DNA of 64,000 nucleotides from Sporofaciens musculi (GTDB lineage Bacteria > Bacillota > Clostridia > Lachnospirales > Lachnospiraceae): the NCBI RefSeq assembly GCF_009830285.1, contig NZ_WUQX01000001.1:2418501-2482500 (forward strand). The letters run 5' to 3'. How positions within the stretch are numbered: position 1 is the stretch's first letter; every line of letters begins with the position of its first letter. The position numbers and the translations under genes are program-made. Positions 46,220 through 54,981 of this stretch are shown here, piece by piece. The notes under the pieces were generated by a model. That model ran no database searches. It was given only the letters and a program-made list of their open reading frames with translations, and was not told the origin of the DNA.

Positions 46220-47932
46220 CTACCTCCTGGCAGTCCCTAACTTGCGGTATCGGTTCAGGCAGGCGTAAATCTCCTGCTTCCTGGGCATCGCCAGGTTCCC
46301 CGATAGGTAGCTGCCGTCACATACTGCGCCAAGTCCCTGAGAATCCAGCCTTTTATAAAGTTCTTCGATGGTCTGGCTAAGGGTCTTTTTTCCGTCGAAT
46401 ACATTTTCCTCCAGATGCTTCACCACATTTCCAAGAGTGACAAGCTGCTCGCTGTCCACCAACTGCTCTACATACCTTAAATCAATCGTCTCATGGTTCA
46501 GCGTCACGCCGTCGCGCCCCATGGTCTTAATCTTAATGCGCCCCTTGCTCTTAAGCGCCGGATAACTGCGAATCTTTCGGTCAAGGGAAGGCTTTTTCGG
46601 TCCCTCCTTTGGAAGCTCAAGCTTTGGATAATCCTCTGCCGCCGCCTTTGCCTCCTTTGTAATCTCCTTTGGCACATAACGGTCCATCTGCACAATGGAA
46701 TCCGCCACCTGAAAATATGCGCCTGAGCTTCCCGCCACGATTACGGTGGAAATCTTGAACTCCTCATAGAGAGCCCTAACCCTCTCGATAAAAGGCGTGA
46801 TGGGCTCCATATCCCGATGGATTACCCGCTGCATCAGCTCATCCCGCACCATAAAGTTCGTGGCGCTGGTATCCTCATCTATTAAAAATACCTTTGCGCC
46901 AGCTTCTACACTCTCCACCACATTTGCTGCCTGGGAGGTGCTGCCGCTGGCATCCTCCGTATCGAATGCAGCCGTATCCTTTCCGTTTGGAAGATCATTG
47001 ATAAACATGGAAATATCCGTATGCTTAATACTCCTTCCATCCTCCGCCCGAATCTTCATGGCGGTGGGATCTGTCACCACGTACTCTCTTCCGTCTCCGG
47101 CAATATGGGGATACACGCCCATCTCCAATGCCTTAAGCAAGGTGGATTTGCCGTGGTAGCCGCCGCCCACAATCAGGGTCACCCCCTTTTTAATCCCCAT
47201 CCCGCTAATCTTACCCCTGTAAGGAAGCTCCATAGTCACCTCCATGGACTTAGGCGACACAAATGGAACAGCCCCCTTCATGGGACGCTGTGACACGCCA
47301 GATTCTCTTGGAAGGATGGAGCCGTTTGCCACAAAGGCAACCAGTCCCATGGCTTCTAACTGGCTTTTGATGGCCTCCTGGTCCTGGGCCAGCTCCACGA
47401 CCTTCTTAACCCGTTCCTTGTCAAGTCTTCCATAATACAAAGCCTTCTCCACACAAGACGGAAGGAAATCATAGAGAATCTTCTTAAGCTCACGTGAATT
47501 AATGGTCCGCCCGTTTGCCGGAAATCCCACCTCAAACCGTACCGTCACATCACCGCTTGACGGGTTAATCTCACAGGCTGTCCTCTCCAGAATCTCCTGT
47601 GAGCACCTGGTTACATTGATAATCCCACTCTTGCCTGAGCCTTTTGCCTGGAAGGAATACTGCTGAATCTGTCCATAGAAATTCCGAATCAGCATATCCT
47701 GCAGGGCAATCCGTTTATGCTTCCTGTCAAACAATTCCTTAAGGAAGCCTGCCGCCCGTCCGGGAACCCGCAGGCTTAATTTGGAGGGCGCCGCAAAAGG
47801 ATCCCCCTGTACATGGTCGATAGACAATACATATCTCTGGAACTGATAAACTCCCTTCGTGTCTTTATATGCCGGATAACCCCTGTGGTCAATCCTATCT
47901 AATAATTGTCTTAAATCTTCTGCTGTCTTCAT
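46220..47932 (-). CDS. Predicted ATPase of the ABC class (PF09818)
   Basis: 570 residues from the ATG at 47932, behind AAAGGAGAG; the earlier in-frame start has no ribosome binding site. P-loop GGGYHGKST at 256-264 and Walker B-like KVFLIDEDTSA at 347-357. There are no membrane segments or transporter partner, so it is a soluble P-loop protein. The family is linked to RNA only through distant relatives; function is unknown. It precedes rsmD by four bases. Confidence 0.88.
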   Translation of the reverse strand: MKTAEDLRQLLDRIDHRGYPAYKDTKGVYQFQRYVLSIDHVQGDPFAAPSKLSLRVPGRAAGFLKELFDRKHKRIALQDMLIRNFYGQIQQYSFQAKGSGKSGIINVTRCSQEILERTACEINPSSGDVTVRFEVGFPANGRTINSRELKKILYDFLPSCVEKALYYGRLDKERVKKVVELAQDQEAIKSQLEAMGLVAFVANGSILPRESGVSQRPMKGAVPFVSPKSMEVTMELPYRGKISGMGIKKGVTLIVGGGYHGKSTLLKALEMGVYPHIAGDGREYVVTDPTAMKIRAEDGRSIKHTDISMFINDLPNGKDTAAFDTEDASGSTSQAANVVESVEAGAKVFLIDEDTSATNFMVRDELMQRVIHRDMEPITPFIERVRALYEEFKISTVIVAGSSGAYFQVADSIVQMDRYVPKEITKEAKAAAEDYPKLELPKEGPKKPSLDRKIRSYPALKSKGRIKIKTMGRDGVTLNHETIDLRYVEQLVDSEQLVTLGNVVKHLEENVFDGKKTLSQTIEELYKRLDSQGLGAVCDGSYLSGNLAMPRKQEIYACLNRYRKLGTARR

Positions 47933-47973
47933 CTGCTCTCCTTTACATTTATTACGTTCATTCCCCTTCACCG

Positions 47974-48666
47974 CTAATAGGCAATGGCTTCCTCTCTTGA
48001 CATCCAGAAATGAATCCCTGTCGTTGAATCCATCCACCGATCTTCATTAAAATCCAAAACCTCCACCCATTGGCCTTTATGATAAACAAAATTTTCATCC
48101 ACCAATGACCATGCTTCGTCAAACTCCTTCGTGGAATCAAAGCTTTTGATGGTCAAAACCTTTGCCTTGCTGCACCGGCAGGAAGGAAGTGTGGCCGATG
48201 TCCTCTTTGCATCGGCAGGAATCAAAAGCTGTACAAGCCGGTCGTTCACACATTTTTTATAGCCAAGAAGCGCTCCTTTTTCGGGACAGTGCATCCGAAA
48301 CCATTGAGTCTTTTCATCGGAAATAATTCCATCAAGCCTGGCATACTCAAGAACCGCGCCAAAGAGGCTAGCTCCCCGAATGTCGCAATTCCTCATATCA
48401 CAATACCTTAATGAAGCTGTCTTCATGTTCGCATTCTGGAAGCTGGCCCCCTTCATAGAGCAGCCGTCAAGAAGCACATTTTCTATGATTGACCCGCTAA
48501 AATCCACGCCGTCAAGCCTTACATTCTGAAATGAGCCAAGGGTAAAATCAATCCCTGACAGAGAAAATCCGGAAAGGTCCATATCCTCAAAGGAAGCTTC
48601 TCGAAGAGATAGGCTCATATTGCTTTTCTGCCCCGCCAAAATATCTTCTAACTGTCCCTTAGACAT
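47974..48666 (-). CDS. Pentapeptide-repeat protein
   Basis: 230 residues from the ATG at 48666; an upstream start would overlap the deacylase gene. Residues about 15-115 hold repeated five-residue units such as DLSGF, SLSGI, NVRLD, GASFQ and NANMK, which fold as a right-handed beta-helix. The C-terminal half (KALT...DFNEDRWMDSTTGIHFW) is a DUF5758-like domain. Function is unknown. Its ribosome binding site is weak. Confidence 0.83.
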   Translation of the reverse strand: MSKGQLEDILAGQKSNMSLSLREASFEDMDLSGFSLSGIDFTLGSFQNVRLDGVDFSGSIIENVLLDGCSMKGASFQNANMKTASLRYCDMRNCDIRGASLFGAVLEYARLDGIISDEKTQWFRMHCPEKGALLGYKKCVNDRLVQLLIPADAKRTSATLPSCRCSKAKVLTIKSFDSTKEFDEAWSLVDENFVYHKGQWVEVLDFNEDRWMDSTTGIHFWMSREEAIAY

Positions 48667-48694
48667 TTTTCTCACTACAATACCCCATTTCTTC

Positions 48695-49231
48695 CTACAG
48701 CGCCACAATTCTTGCCCTGTGATGAATCGCCGGAAGAAACTTATTCAGCAGGTCTTTGGTTTTAAACTTCAGATGGCTGGTATTAATCCCAGGATTACAT
48801 CCGAACCACTCTGCCTCTGCAACCTCCTTATCCACAATTACCTGTACATAGTCGTCCTCATCCGTCAGAAGTCCCGCCACACTTGCAGAGCCAGGCGTGG
48901 TTCCCAGATGCTCCATCATCTTCTCTGGAGGAGCAAAAGACATATGGGAAACTCCCAGCTTCTTACTGAACGCTGCCGTATCAAAAGCCTTGTTGGCTGG
49001 CATCACCAGAAGAAAGAAGGTGGTCTTCTTCTGGTTGCACAGAAATACATTCTTGCGAATCTCCGTCCCAATAGCAACGTCAATGGCAGCACATTCCTCC
49101 ATGGATGCCGCCGGATCATTATCCACCTGCTCGTAGGGTATCTTTAATTTATCCAATGTCTCATACATTTTTCTCTCCAAAGGCATCCTCTCATTTGTGG
49201 GCGCCGTTGTTCTGATCTCACTGATATACAT
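48695..49231 (-). CDS. Prolyl-tRNA editing factor (ProXp-ala/PrdX type)
   Basis: 178-residue YbaK-fold deacylase that removes Ala wrongly attached to tRNA(Pro). Conserved pieces are KNVFLCNQKK (catalytic Lys), GTTPGSASVAGL and GCNPGINTSHLK. It is a second, distinct editing factor beside the YbaK at 10.2 kb. It precedes the pentapeptide gene. Confidence 0.9.
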   Translation of the reverse strand: MYISEIRTTAPTNERMPLERKMYETLDKLKIPYEQVDNDPAASMEECAAIDVAIGTEIRKNVFLCNQKKTTFFLLVMPANKAFDTAAFSKKLGVSHMSFAPPEKMMEHLGTTPGSASVAGLLTDEDDYVQVIVDKEVAEAEWFGCNPGINTSHLKFKTKDLLNKFLPAIHHRARIVAL

Positions 49232-49363
49232 ACTTTTTCCTCCATCTTAAGTCAGAGCGCTGCCTGACCTTATTATTCCCTAACATTATAGCGAATCATT
49301 TGTAAACTGTAAATAAATAACGTTAAGAACCTGTTAAAAAGAAATGAATCAGTTGCAGTTCTT

Positions 49364-49391
49364 TTGACAGTCATGTTAAAGTGAATATATC
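49364..49391 (+). promoter_or_regulatory. Promoter of the DUF1538/PII operon
   Basis: TTGACA (49364-49369), a 16-base spacer, TATATC (49386-49391), about 40 bases before the gene. Confidence 0.65.
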
Positions 49392-49429
49392 TACAAACAG
49401 ATATCTTTATAGAAAGGATCATTCATTTC

Positions 49430-50962
49430 ATGGAATTCTACCAGACAAAATTCGCTGAAAAATTAGAAGAAGCGTTAAAGGCAGTACTTCCCATTATCGG
49501 GCTTGTATTACTTCTTAGTTTTACCATCGCGCCGGTTTTGCCAAGCATACTCCTTTTGTTTCTGTTCGGAGCCGTACTCCTTGTCATTGGTATGATGCTC
49601 TTTACTCTTGGGGCAGAGCTTGCTATGACGCCCATGGGGGAAAAGGTGGGAACAAAGATGGCCAATTCTGGAAGAATCTGGATTGTATTCTTTCTTTGCT
49701 TTTTTCTGGGCTTTGTTATTACCATCTCGGAGCCAGACCTTCAAGTATTGGCAGAGCAGGTTCCCTCCATTCCCAATATAGTCTTAATCCTGGCGGTCGC
49801 TTTTGGCGTCGGCTTCTTTCTGGTGGTCGCCATGATGCGTATGCTCTTTTCCAGGGCCCTGCCCCCCTTGTTAATCCTGTGCTATATCATGGTATTTGTA
49901 CTGGCATTTTTTGTACCAAAAGATTTCCTTGCCGTAGCTTTTGATTCTGGAGGCGTCACCACCGGCCCTATGACCGTTCCCTTTATCATGTCCATGGGTG
50001 TGGGCTTCGCCGCCGTCCGAAGCGACAAACACGCAGAGGACGACAGCTTCGGGCTGGTGGCCCTCTGCTCTATCGGACCCATTCTGGCTGTGCTGCTGCT
50101 TGGACTTTTGTATCATCCAGGCGACGCCGTTTACACGCCTAAGCCCCTTCCAAAACTCCATGATTCCGTAGAGCTATGGCAGTATTTTGCCAGAGGGATT
50201 CCAGAATACATGAAGGAAATCTTTATATCTCTCCTTCCCATAGCCATATTTTTCGCAGCCTTCCAGGCTGTATCGCTGAAACTAAAGAAAAAAACGATTC
50301 TTAAAATTATCATTGGCGTGGCCTATACTTACATTGGGCTGGTGCTTTTTTTAACCGGAGTAAACGTGGGATTTATGCCTGCCGGAAACCATCTTGGACA
50401 GACGATTGCAGCCCTTTCCTACCGATGGATTTTAATTCCCATCGGCATGATCATCGGCTATTTCATTGTAAAGGCGGAGCCTGCGGTCTACGTACTGATG
50501 GAGCAGGTAGAGGAGATTACCTCCGGAGCGATCTCCGGCAATTCCATGGGAGTGAGCCTTTCTCTGGGCGTTGCCGTTTCCATCGGCCTTGCCATGACGC
50601 GGGTGCTCACAGGAATCTCCATCTTCTGGTTCATTCTTCCGGGATATGTGATTGCAATCATCCTGTCCTTCTTTGTGCCTAAGATTTTTACTGCCATTGC
50701 ATTCGACTCCGGCGGAGTGGCCTCCGGCCCTATGACCGCAACCTTTCTCCTTCCCTTTGCCATGGGCGCGTGTCAGGCGGTAGGAGGAGATATTGTACGG
50801 GATGCCTTTGGGATTGTTGCCATGGTTGCCATGACGCCCTTAATTGCAATCCAAATTCAGGGAGTTGTCTACAAATTCCGCGCCGGTAAAGGTGAAATTA
50901 CTGTACCAGAAACAGCATCCTATCTTGATATCCTGGCAGATGATGATATTATAGAGTTATAG
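49430..50962 (+). CDS. DUF1538 multi-pass membrane protein
   Basis: 510 residues with 12 or more hydrophobic segments. It is built of two related halves: AFDSGGVTTGPMTVPFI near residue 180 and AFDSGGVASGPMTATFL near 425. Such FDSGGV motifs in inverted-type repeats suggest a transporter or channel. The next gene is a PII-like protein, which in several systems gates a partner membrane protein. The substrate is unknown. Confidence 0.88.
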   Translation: MEFYQTKFAEKLEEALKAVLPIIGLVLLLSFTIAPVLPSILLLFLFGAVLLVIGMMLFTLGAELAMTPMGEKVGTKMANSGRIWIVFFLCFFLGFVITISEPDLQVLAEQVPSIPNIVLILAVAFGVGFFLVVAMMRMLFSRALPPLLILCYIMVFVLAFFVPKDFLAVAFDSGGVTTGPMTVPFIMSMGVGFAAVRSDKHAEDDSFGLVALCSIGPILAVLLLGLLYHPGDAVYTPKPLPKLHDSVELWQYFARGIPEYMKEIFISLLPIAIFFAAFQAVSLKLKKKTILKIIIGVAYTYIGLVLFLTGVNVGFMPAGNHLGQTIAALSYRWILIPIGMIIGYFIVKAEPAVYVLMEQVEEITSGAISGNSMGVSLSLGVAVSIGLAMTRVLTGISIFWFILPGYVIAIILSFFVPKIFTAIAFDSGGVASGPMTATFLLPFAMGACQAVGGDIVRDAFGIVAMVAMTPLIAIQIQGVVYKFRAGKGEITVPETASYLDILADDDIIEL

Positions 50963-51017
50963 AAATCAGGGAAAATTGCTTACAGACGGCAATTAGCTCC
51001 CGGCAGGAGGAATCTTT

Positions 51018-51701
51018 ATGAATTCGGTCTTTATGCTTGGCATTATTGCAAACAGAGGAATACGCGAGAAATTCATTCAGTTTTTTAAACTTCACAATAT
51101 CCATGTGACTCTAACCGTACTTGGGGAAGGAACTGCCAACAGCGCCATCCTCGATTACCTTGGAATGGAGGCCACCCAGAAGACCCTCTACTTTGCCTTC
51201 GTCACCTGGGATACCTGGAAATTACTGAAAAAGGACTTGTACGCCCAGGTTAAGATTGACGTCCCTGGCAGGGGAATCGCATTTCTGATTCCCTTAAGCA
51301 GTATCGGCGGAAAGACACGGCTAAAGTACCTTACAGTGGGTCAGGAACTTTCAATCGAGGAGGAAAGCACATTGCAGAACACAGATTATGAATTATTAAT
51401 TACCATCGCAAATTCAGGATATATTGAGACCATCATGGACGCGGCAAGAAGCGCAAACGCGCCAGGCGGCACAGTAATCCACGCCAAGGGAACTGGTGCG
51501 AAGCACGCCAAACGTTTCCTTGGGATTTCTCTTGCGGAGGAAAAAGAGATGATCTTTATCGTGGTGCGCAAGCAGCAGAAAAACGGGATTATGAAAGCAA
51601 TCATGGAGCAGGCGGGGACCCAAAGCCCTGCAGGCGGAATCATCTTCTCCCTTCCAGTCACAAGTACGGCAGGGCTTCGGATGTTGGAGGAGGATACGTA
51701 A
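51018..51701 (+). CDS. Tandem PII-like signal protein
   Basis: 227 residues with two PII-like ferredoxin folds (about 1-110 and 118-227). The C-terminal one keeps GGTVIHAKGTG, similar to the T-loop/B-loop region of PII proteins. It probably binds a nucleotide or small ligand and acts on the DUF1538 protein encoded 55 bases upstream; no ammonium transporter is beside it. A ribosome binding site (GGAGG) is present. Confidence 0.8.
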   Translation: MNSVFMLGIIANRGIREKFIQFFKLHNIHVTLTVLGEGTANSAILDYLGMEATQKTLYFAFVTWDTWKLLKKDLYAQVKIDVPGRGIAFLIPLSSIGGKTRLKYLTVGQELSIEEESTLQNTDYELLITIANSGYIETIMDAARSANAPGGTVIHAKGTGAKHAKRFLGISLAEEKEMIFIVVRKQQKNGIMKAIMEQAGTQSPAGGIIFSLPVTSTAGLRMLEEDT

Positions 51702-51715
51702 AAAGGAGAATTATC

Positions 51716-52306
51716 ATGAAATATATACTTGCATCAGCTTCACCGAGAAGAAAAGAACTGTTGACACAGGCAGGATTTGTATTTGAGGTAATCCCCTCCT
51801 CCATTGAGGAAAAAATTACCAAAAAAGCGCCCGCCGAAATTGTGATGGAGCTTGCATCCCAGAAGGCTAATGATATATTTTGCCGATACGGCACAAAGGA
51901 TTGCGTCGTAATCGGAGCAGATACCATTGTCGTTTACAGAGATGAGCTTCTGGGGAAGCCTAAGGACAAAGCAGAGGCATACGATATGCTCTCCATGCTT
52001 GCAGACAGAACCCACCAGGTTTATACTGGCGTATCGTTAGTCATTTCCAAAAAAGGACGGGTGCATACAAGGACGTTCTATGAAGCAACGGATGTCACCT
52101 TCTGCCCTGTAAGCAAAGAAGACCTTCATACCTATGTAGAGACAGGCGACCCGCTGGACAAGGCGGGTGCCTATGGAATACAGGGTCCATTTGCCGTCCA
52201 TGTAAAATGTATTAATGGGGATTATAACAATGTGGTAGGGCTTCCGGTCTGCCGTCTCTATCAAGAATTGCTGACCGAATATCCATCCCCTTTATCTGAA
52301 CCATAG
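51716..52306 (+). CDS. maf: Maf nucleoside-triphosphate pyrophosphatase
   Basis: 196 residues. Maf motif LASASPRRKELL is at 5-16, then VIGADTIVVY and the C-terminal GLPVCRLYQ. It hydrolyses dTTP/UTP or modified nucleotides and is linked with septum formation. It is 14 bases after the PII-like gene, in the same operon. The last 46 bases overlap the 3' end of the minus-strand DUF3114-like gene. Confidence 0.94.
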   Translation: MKYILASASPRRKELLTQAGFVFEVIPSSIEEKITKKAPAEIVMELASQKANDIFCRYGTKDCVVIGADTIVVYRDELLGKPKDKAEAYDMLSMLADRTHQVYTGVSLVISKKGRVHTRTFYEATDVTFCPVSKEDLHTYVETGDPLDKAGAYGIQGPFAVHVKCINGDYNNVVGLPVCRLYQELLTEYPSPLSEP

Positions 52307-53100
52307 CAATACCTGTTTTTGATATCTCCCAGAGCCTTTGCATGTTTGCAGGGGCTTTTCCACTCTTTTGCAATCTGTTTCCTTAATTCTGTGTCAAACA
52401 GCTTGGGCGGCTGAATATCCAGCCTCTCATGTACCTTGTCATTCTTTGATGCGTAATTAAATGACTCTGTATCCATAATCTGCCGCTGGGCCTCCTCCCA
52501 TGCTTCTTTTCCCTGCTTTAAATATTTCTGCCGGTAATAGTTAATATCGCTGATCACCCTTCCATGGTCATCCTCCTCAAGCACATTCCACTGGCTTACA
52601 AAAGAGCCGTCCCTATCAATGATAAATTCTGAATGAAAATCCGGTGTAAGCCGTTTCTTGTTCTCATGTCCCTTCTGGTATTTTCGGTAGCTTAAGCCAG
52701 AAGGATATTTATTGTGCAGCCTTGCTGGTTCCCGAAGCATCTTAGCGCCATTTTGCCCGCCCCACTCTAAGGGAGCGCGCACATATTCCTTAAGGGCTTC
52801 CTCGTCTGTCATCCCCTCTTTCTTAAAGTTTCTTCGGATATATGCAATATTATGCCGGTCAATGTACATCCGGAACTGATGGAGCATTCGGCCCTCTGGG
52901 TCGCCCAATATGCTTAATCCAGTTTCACCGTATATTTTTTCCATATCAGCGGCAAAATCTCGGAAAATTTTTCCATAAGGTGGAACCTTCTCTCCCACAC
53001 AGAATCCATGTTTCAGTTGAAGCATTCCGTTCTCGTCAATATATCCTCCCATACTATGAAGCAAATCCAACATACGATTGGATTCTTTATGCTTAGACAT
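52261..53100 (-). CDS. DUF3114-like protein
   Basis: 279 residues with no signal peptide or membrane segment. The C-terminal third (FHSEFIIDRDGSFVSQWNVL...SFNYASKNDKVHERLD) resembles DUF3114 proteins of streptococci, which have no known function. The 3' end overlaps maf by 46 bases on the other strand, so both transcripts have complementary tails. Confidence 0.7.
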   Translation of the reverse strand: MSKHKESNRMLDLLHSMGGYIDENGMLQLKHGFCVGEKVPPYGKIFRDFAADMEKIYGETGLSILGDPEGRMLHQFRMYIDRHNIAYIRRNFKKEGMTDEEALKEYVRAPLEWGGQNGAKMLREPARLHNKYPSGLSYRKYQKGHENKKRLTPDFHSEFIIDRDGSFVSQWNVLEEDDHGRVISDINYYRQKYLKQGKEAWEEAQRQIMDTESFNYASKNDKVHERLDIQPPKLFDTELRKQIAKEWKSPCKHAKALGDIKNRYCYGSDKGDGYSVSNS

Positions 53101-53190
53101 TGTGTCATCTCCTTTTTATTGACATTATCTTTCATATATTTAGTATATCTGGAGGACAAAGCTCTGGTTAGTATCTCTTTTTAATACTAC

Positions 53191-53709
53191 TTAAATATGT
53201 AATTCATATTGATATTCATATCCTTCTACTTCTGAAGACTTATTTTTTCTTCCTCCAGATGTACCTGTCCGAGACATTCCAAGCTTTTCCATAATTTTGT
53301 ATGACGCAACATTCTCGGCATCACAGTGGGCAATAAAATCCTTAATATGAAGCTCTCTGATGGAATAGTCCATCAATGCTGCCGCAGCCTCGTAAGCAAT
53401 CCCCTGTCTCCAATACTTTTTATTAATAATCCATCCCATTTCGCCATAGGAAGCTTCGTTCAGATATAAGCTTACTGCCCCAACCTGCTGATTCTCATAG
53501 ATAATGGCAAACTCATAAAAGGATGGTGCATCCAATGCCCATTCCTTATCTGCCATTTGAAGGAATTCCTTGGTTTCTTCTATGGATTCATTGGGCAAAA
53601 AAAGCATATATTTGGTATTTTCTAAATCAGACGCATACTCGTGCACTGTTTCCAGATATTTCATTCCCAGTGGTTTTAAGGTTAATCTTTCGGTTTTAAT
53701 CGTCAGCAT
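53191..53709 (-). CDS. GNAT-family N-acetyltransferase
   Basis: 172 residues of the RimJ/RimL type. Acetyl-CoA site in GEMGWIINKKYWRQGIAYEAAAALMDYS, and the C-terminal AENVASYKIMEKLGM. The acceptor is unknown. The start overlaps the DUF89 gene end by 14 bases. Confidence 0.9.
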   Translation of the reverse strand: MLTIKTERLTLKPLGMKYLETVHEYASDLENTKYMLFLPNESIEETKEFLQMADKEWALDAPSFYEFAIIYENQQVGAVSLYLNEASYGEMGWIINKKYWRQGIAYEAAAALMDYSIRELHIKDFIAHCDAENVASYKIMEKLGMSRTGTSGGRKNKSSEVEGYEYQYELHI

Positions 53710-54586
53710 TCCTTATTCCTCCTTTTACATTCTTCATACAGAGCATTTTCATCTCAGGCACTCCAATATCATCCGCAATCACCCTACATTTGGTCATAAG
53801 AAGAAAATATATATTCTTTCTCTCATCACTCAAACATTCATAATTTGCCTGTCCCTTTGCAATCACAATATCCGCTTTGTGATATATTTCCTGAAATTCC
53901 TTTGAAGTCCGATGAAGTACAGTCCCTAATGAGGAATCTCCGTTACTTAAGACTGCCGCGTAAGCATCTATTCCCACTCTGTAGGCATCCTCCTCCACAG
54001 AATCATTCACAACGGCCTCTCCCCGCGTTGCAAAAAACACCTGACAGCAAGGATTGAGCTCATGAATCTTTTTAATCAGAAGCTTATCAAGACAGATTTC
54101 CCCGCAATTATCTCCCAGATAGAAAAGCGTCTGTGCTGTGCGAATCTCCTGGCTTAAAAGCAGGGAGTCGTCTACTTCCAACGCTTCCTCTTTCAGTCTC
54201 TTAAAACAAGCTTCTATATCTGAAGGCAGCAAGGCGTGAATGGGGTTGAAATCAATGATATTCCCGATTATCGCATATTTGATGCTCTCAAGAAAAGGAT
54301 TCTTTGATTCATGGATCTCCTGCTCCAAGCTTGGAAGCTGTTCTAAGAACAGCTCGTTATAATGTTCTCTGGTTTCTTTATAAGGGTCGTCACAGCCTGT
54401 TTCCCTTTTTAACAGCCCAAAAATCCTGCCAATCAATTCAGGGGTGGAAGCCCCTTTAAAATCAACGGTGCTTAAATAGGCGAATACCTTTCTTAACAAA
54501 TCATCCTTATCTTTTAATCCCACCATATCCGCTACCTTGATTGTCTGATTTACAATACAAGGGATGCATTTTTCTTTTATTCTCAT
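53696..54586 (-). CDS. DUF89/ARMT1-like damage-control phosphatase
   Basis: 296 residues from the ATG at 54586 after GGAG. The N-terminal CIPCIVNQ and central LGDNCGEICLDKLL motifs mark the DUF89 family, metal-dependent phosphatases that remove damaged sugar phosphates. ANYECLSDE and the late CRVIADDIGV are also seen. The substrate is not known. Confidence 0.88.
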   Translation of the reverse strand: MRIKEKCIPCIVNQTIKVADMVGLKDKDDLLRKVFAYLSTVDFKGASTPELIGRIFGLLKRETGCDDPYKETREHYNELFLEQLPSLEQEIHESKNPFLESIKYAIIGNIIDFNPIHALLPSDIEACFKRLKEEALEVDDSLLLSQEIRTAQTLFYLGDNCGEICLDKLLIKKIHELNPCCQVFFATRGEAVVNDSVEEDAYRVGIDAYAAVLSNGDSSLGTVLHRTSKEFQEIYHKADIVIAKGQANYECLSDERKNIYFLLMTKCRVIADDIGVPEMKMLCMKNVKGGIRNADD

Positions 54587-54615
54587 AATTTTCTCCATAA
54601 AAAATATCTGAATCT

Positions 54616-54645
54616 AAAAAATAGAGTGTCCATAGACACTCTATT
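54616..54645 (-). terminator. Terminator of rpsU
   Basis: Minus strand: AATAGAGTGTC (54645-54635 arm) pairs with GACACTCTATT (54630-54620), 4-base loop, then T. A strong terminator. Confidence 0.92.
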
Positions 54646-54656
54646 CATTGCACATA

Positions 54657-54833
54657 TTAATTATATTTGCGTTTTCTAGCAGCTTCTGACTTCTTCTTAC
54701 GTCTTACGCTTGGCTTCTCGTAATGTTCTCTCTTACGAATCTCCTGCTGAATACCAGCCTTCGCACAGTTTCTTTTGAATCTGCGTAAAGCGCTATCTAA
54801 CGTCTCGTTTTCTTTAACGATTACATTTGACAT
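54657..54833 (-). CDS. rpsU: Ribosomal protein S21
   Basis: 58-residue small-subunit protein, missed by length cut-offs. Translation from the ATG at 54833 gives [19 protein letters not shown], continues through [18 protein letters not shown] and ends in the basic [20 protein letters not shown] with seven-base spacing precedes the start. It has a clear promoter and terminator and follows alaS on the same strand. Confidence 0.97.
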   Translation of the reverse strand: MSNVIVKENETLDSALRRFKRNCAKAGIQQEIRKREHYEKPSVRRKKKSEAARKRKYN

Positions 54834-54911
54834 ACTCTCACACCTAACCTCCCCTCCAGTCCATATTGTGCATTATACGACTGTTCGGGTATTTTTCTTG
54901 CACTACATAAG

Positions 54912-54939
54912 ATTATAACACATATTTCCATAACGTCAA
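54912..54939 (-). promoter_or_regulatory. Promoter of rpsU
   Basis: Minus strand: TTGACG (54939-54934), a 16-base spacer, TATAAT (54917-54912). Confidence 0.75.
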
Positions 54940-54981
54940 TATTTTTTTCTCGAATATCTGCATAATCTTTATTTTTTGTTA

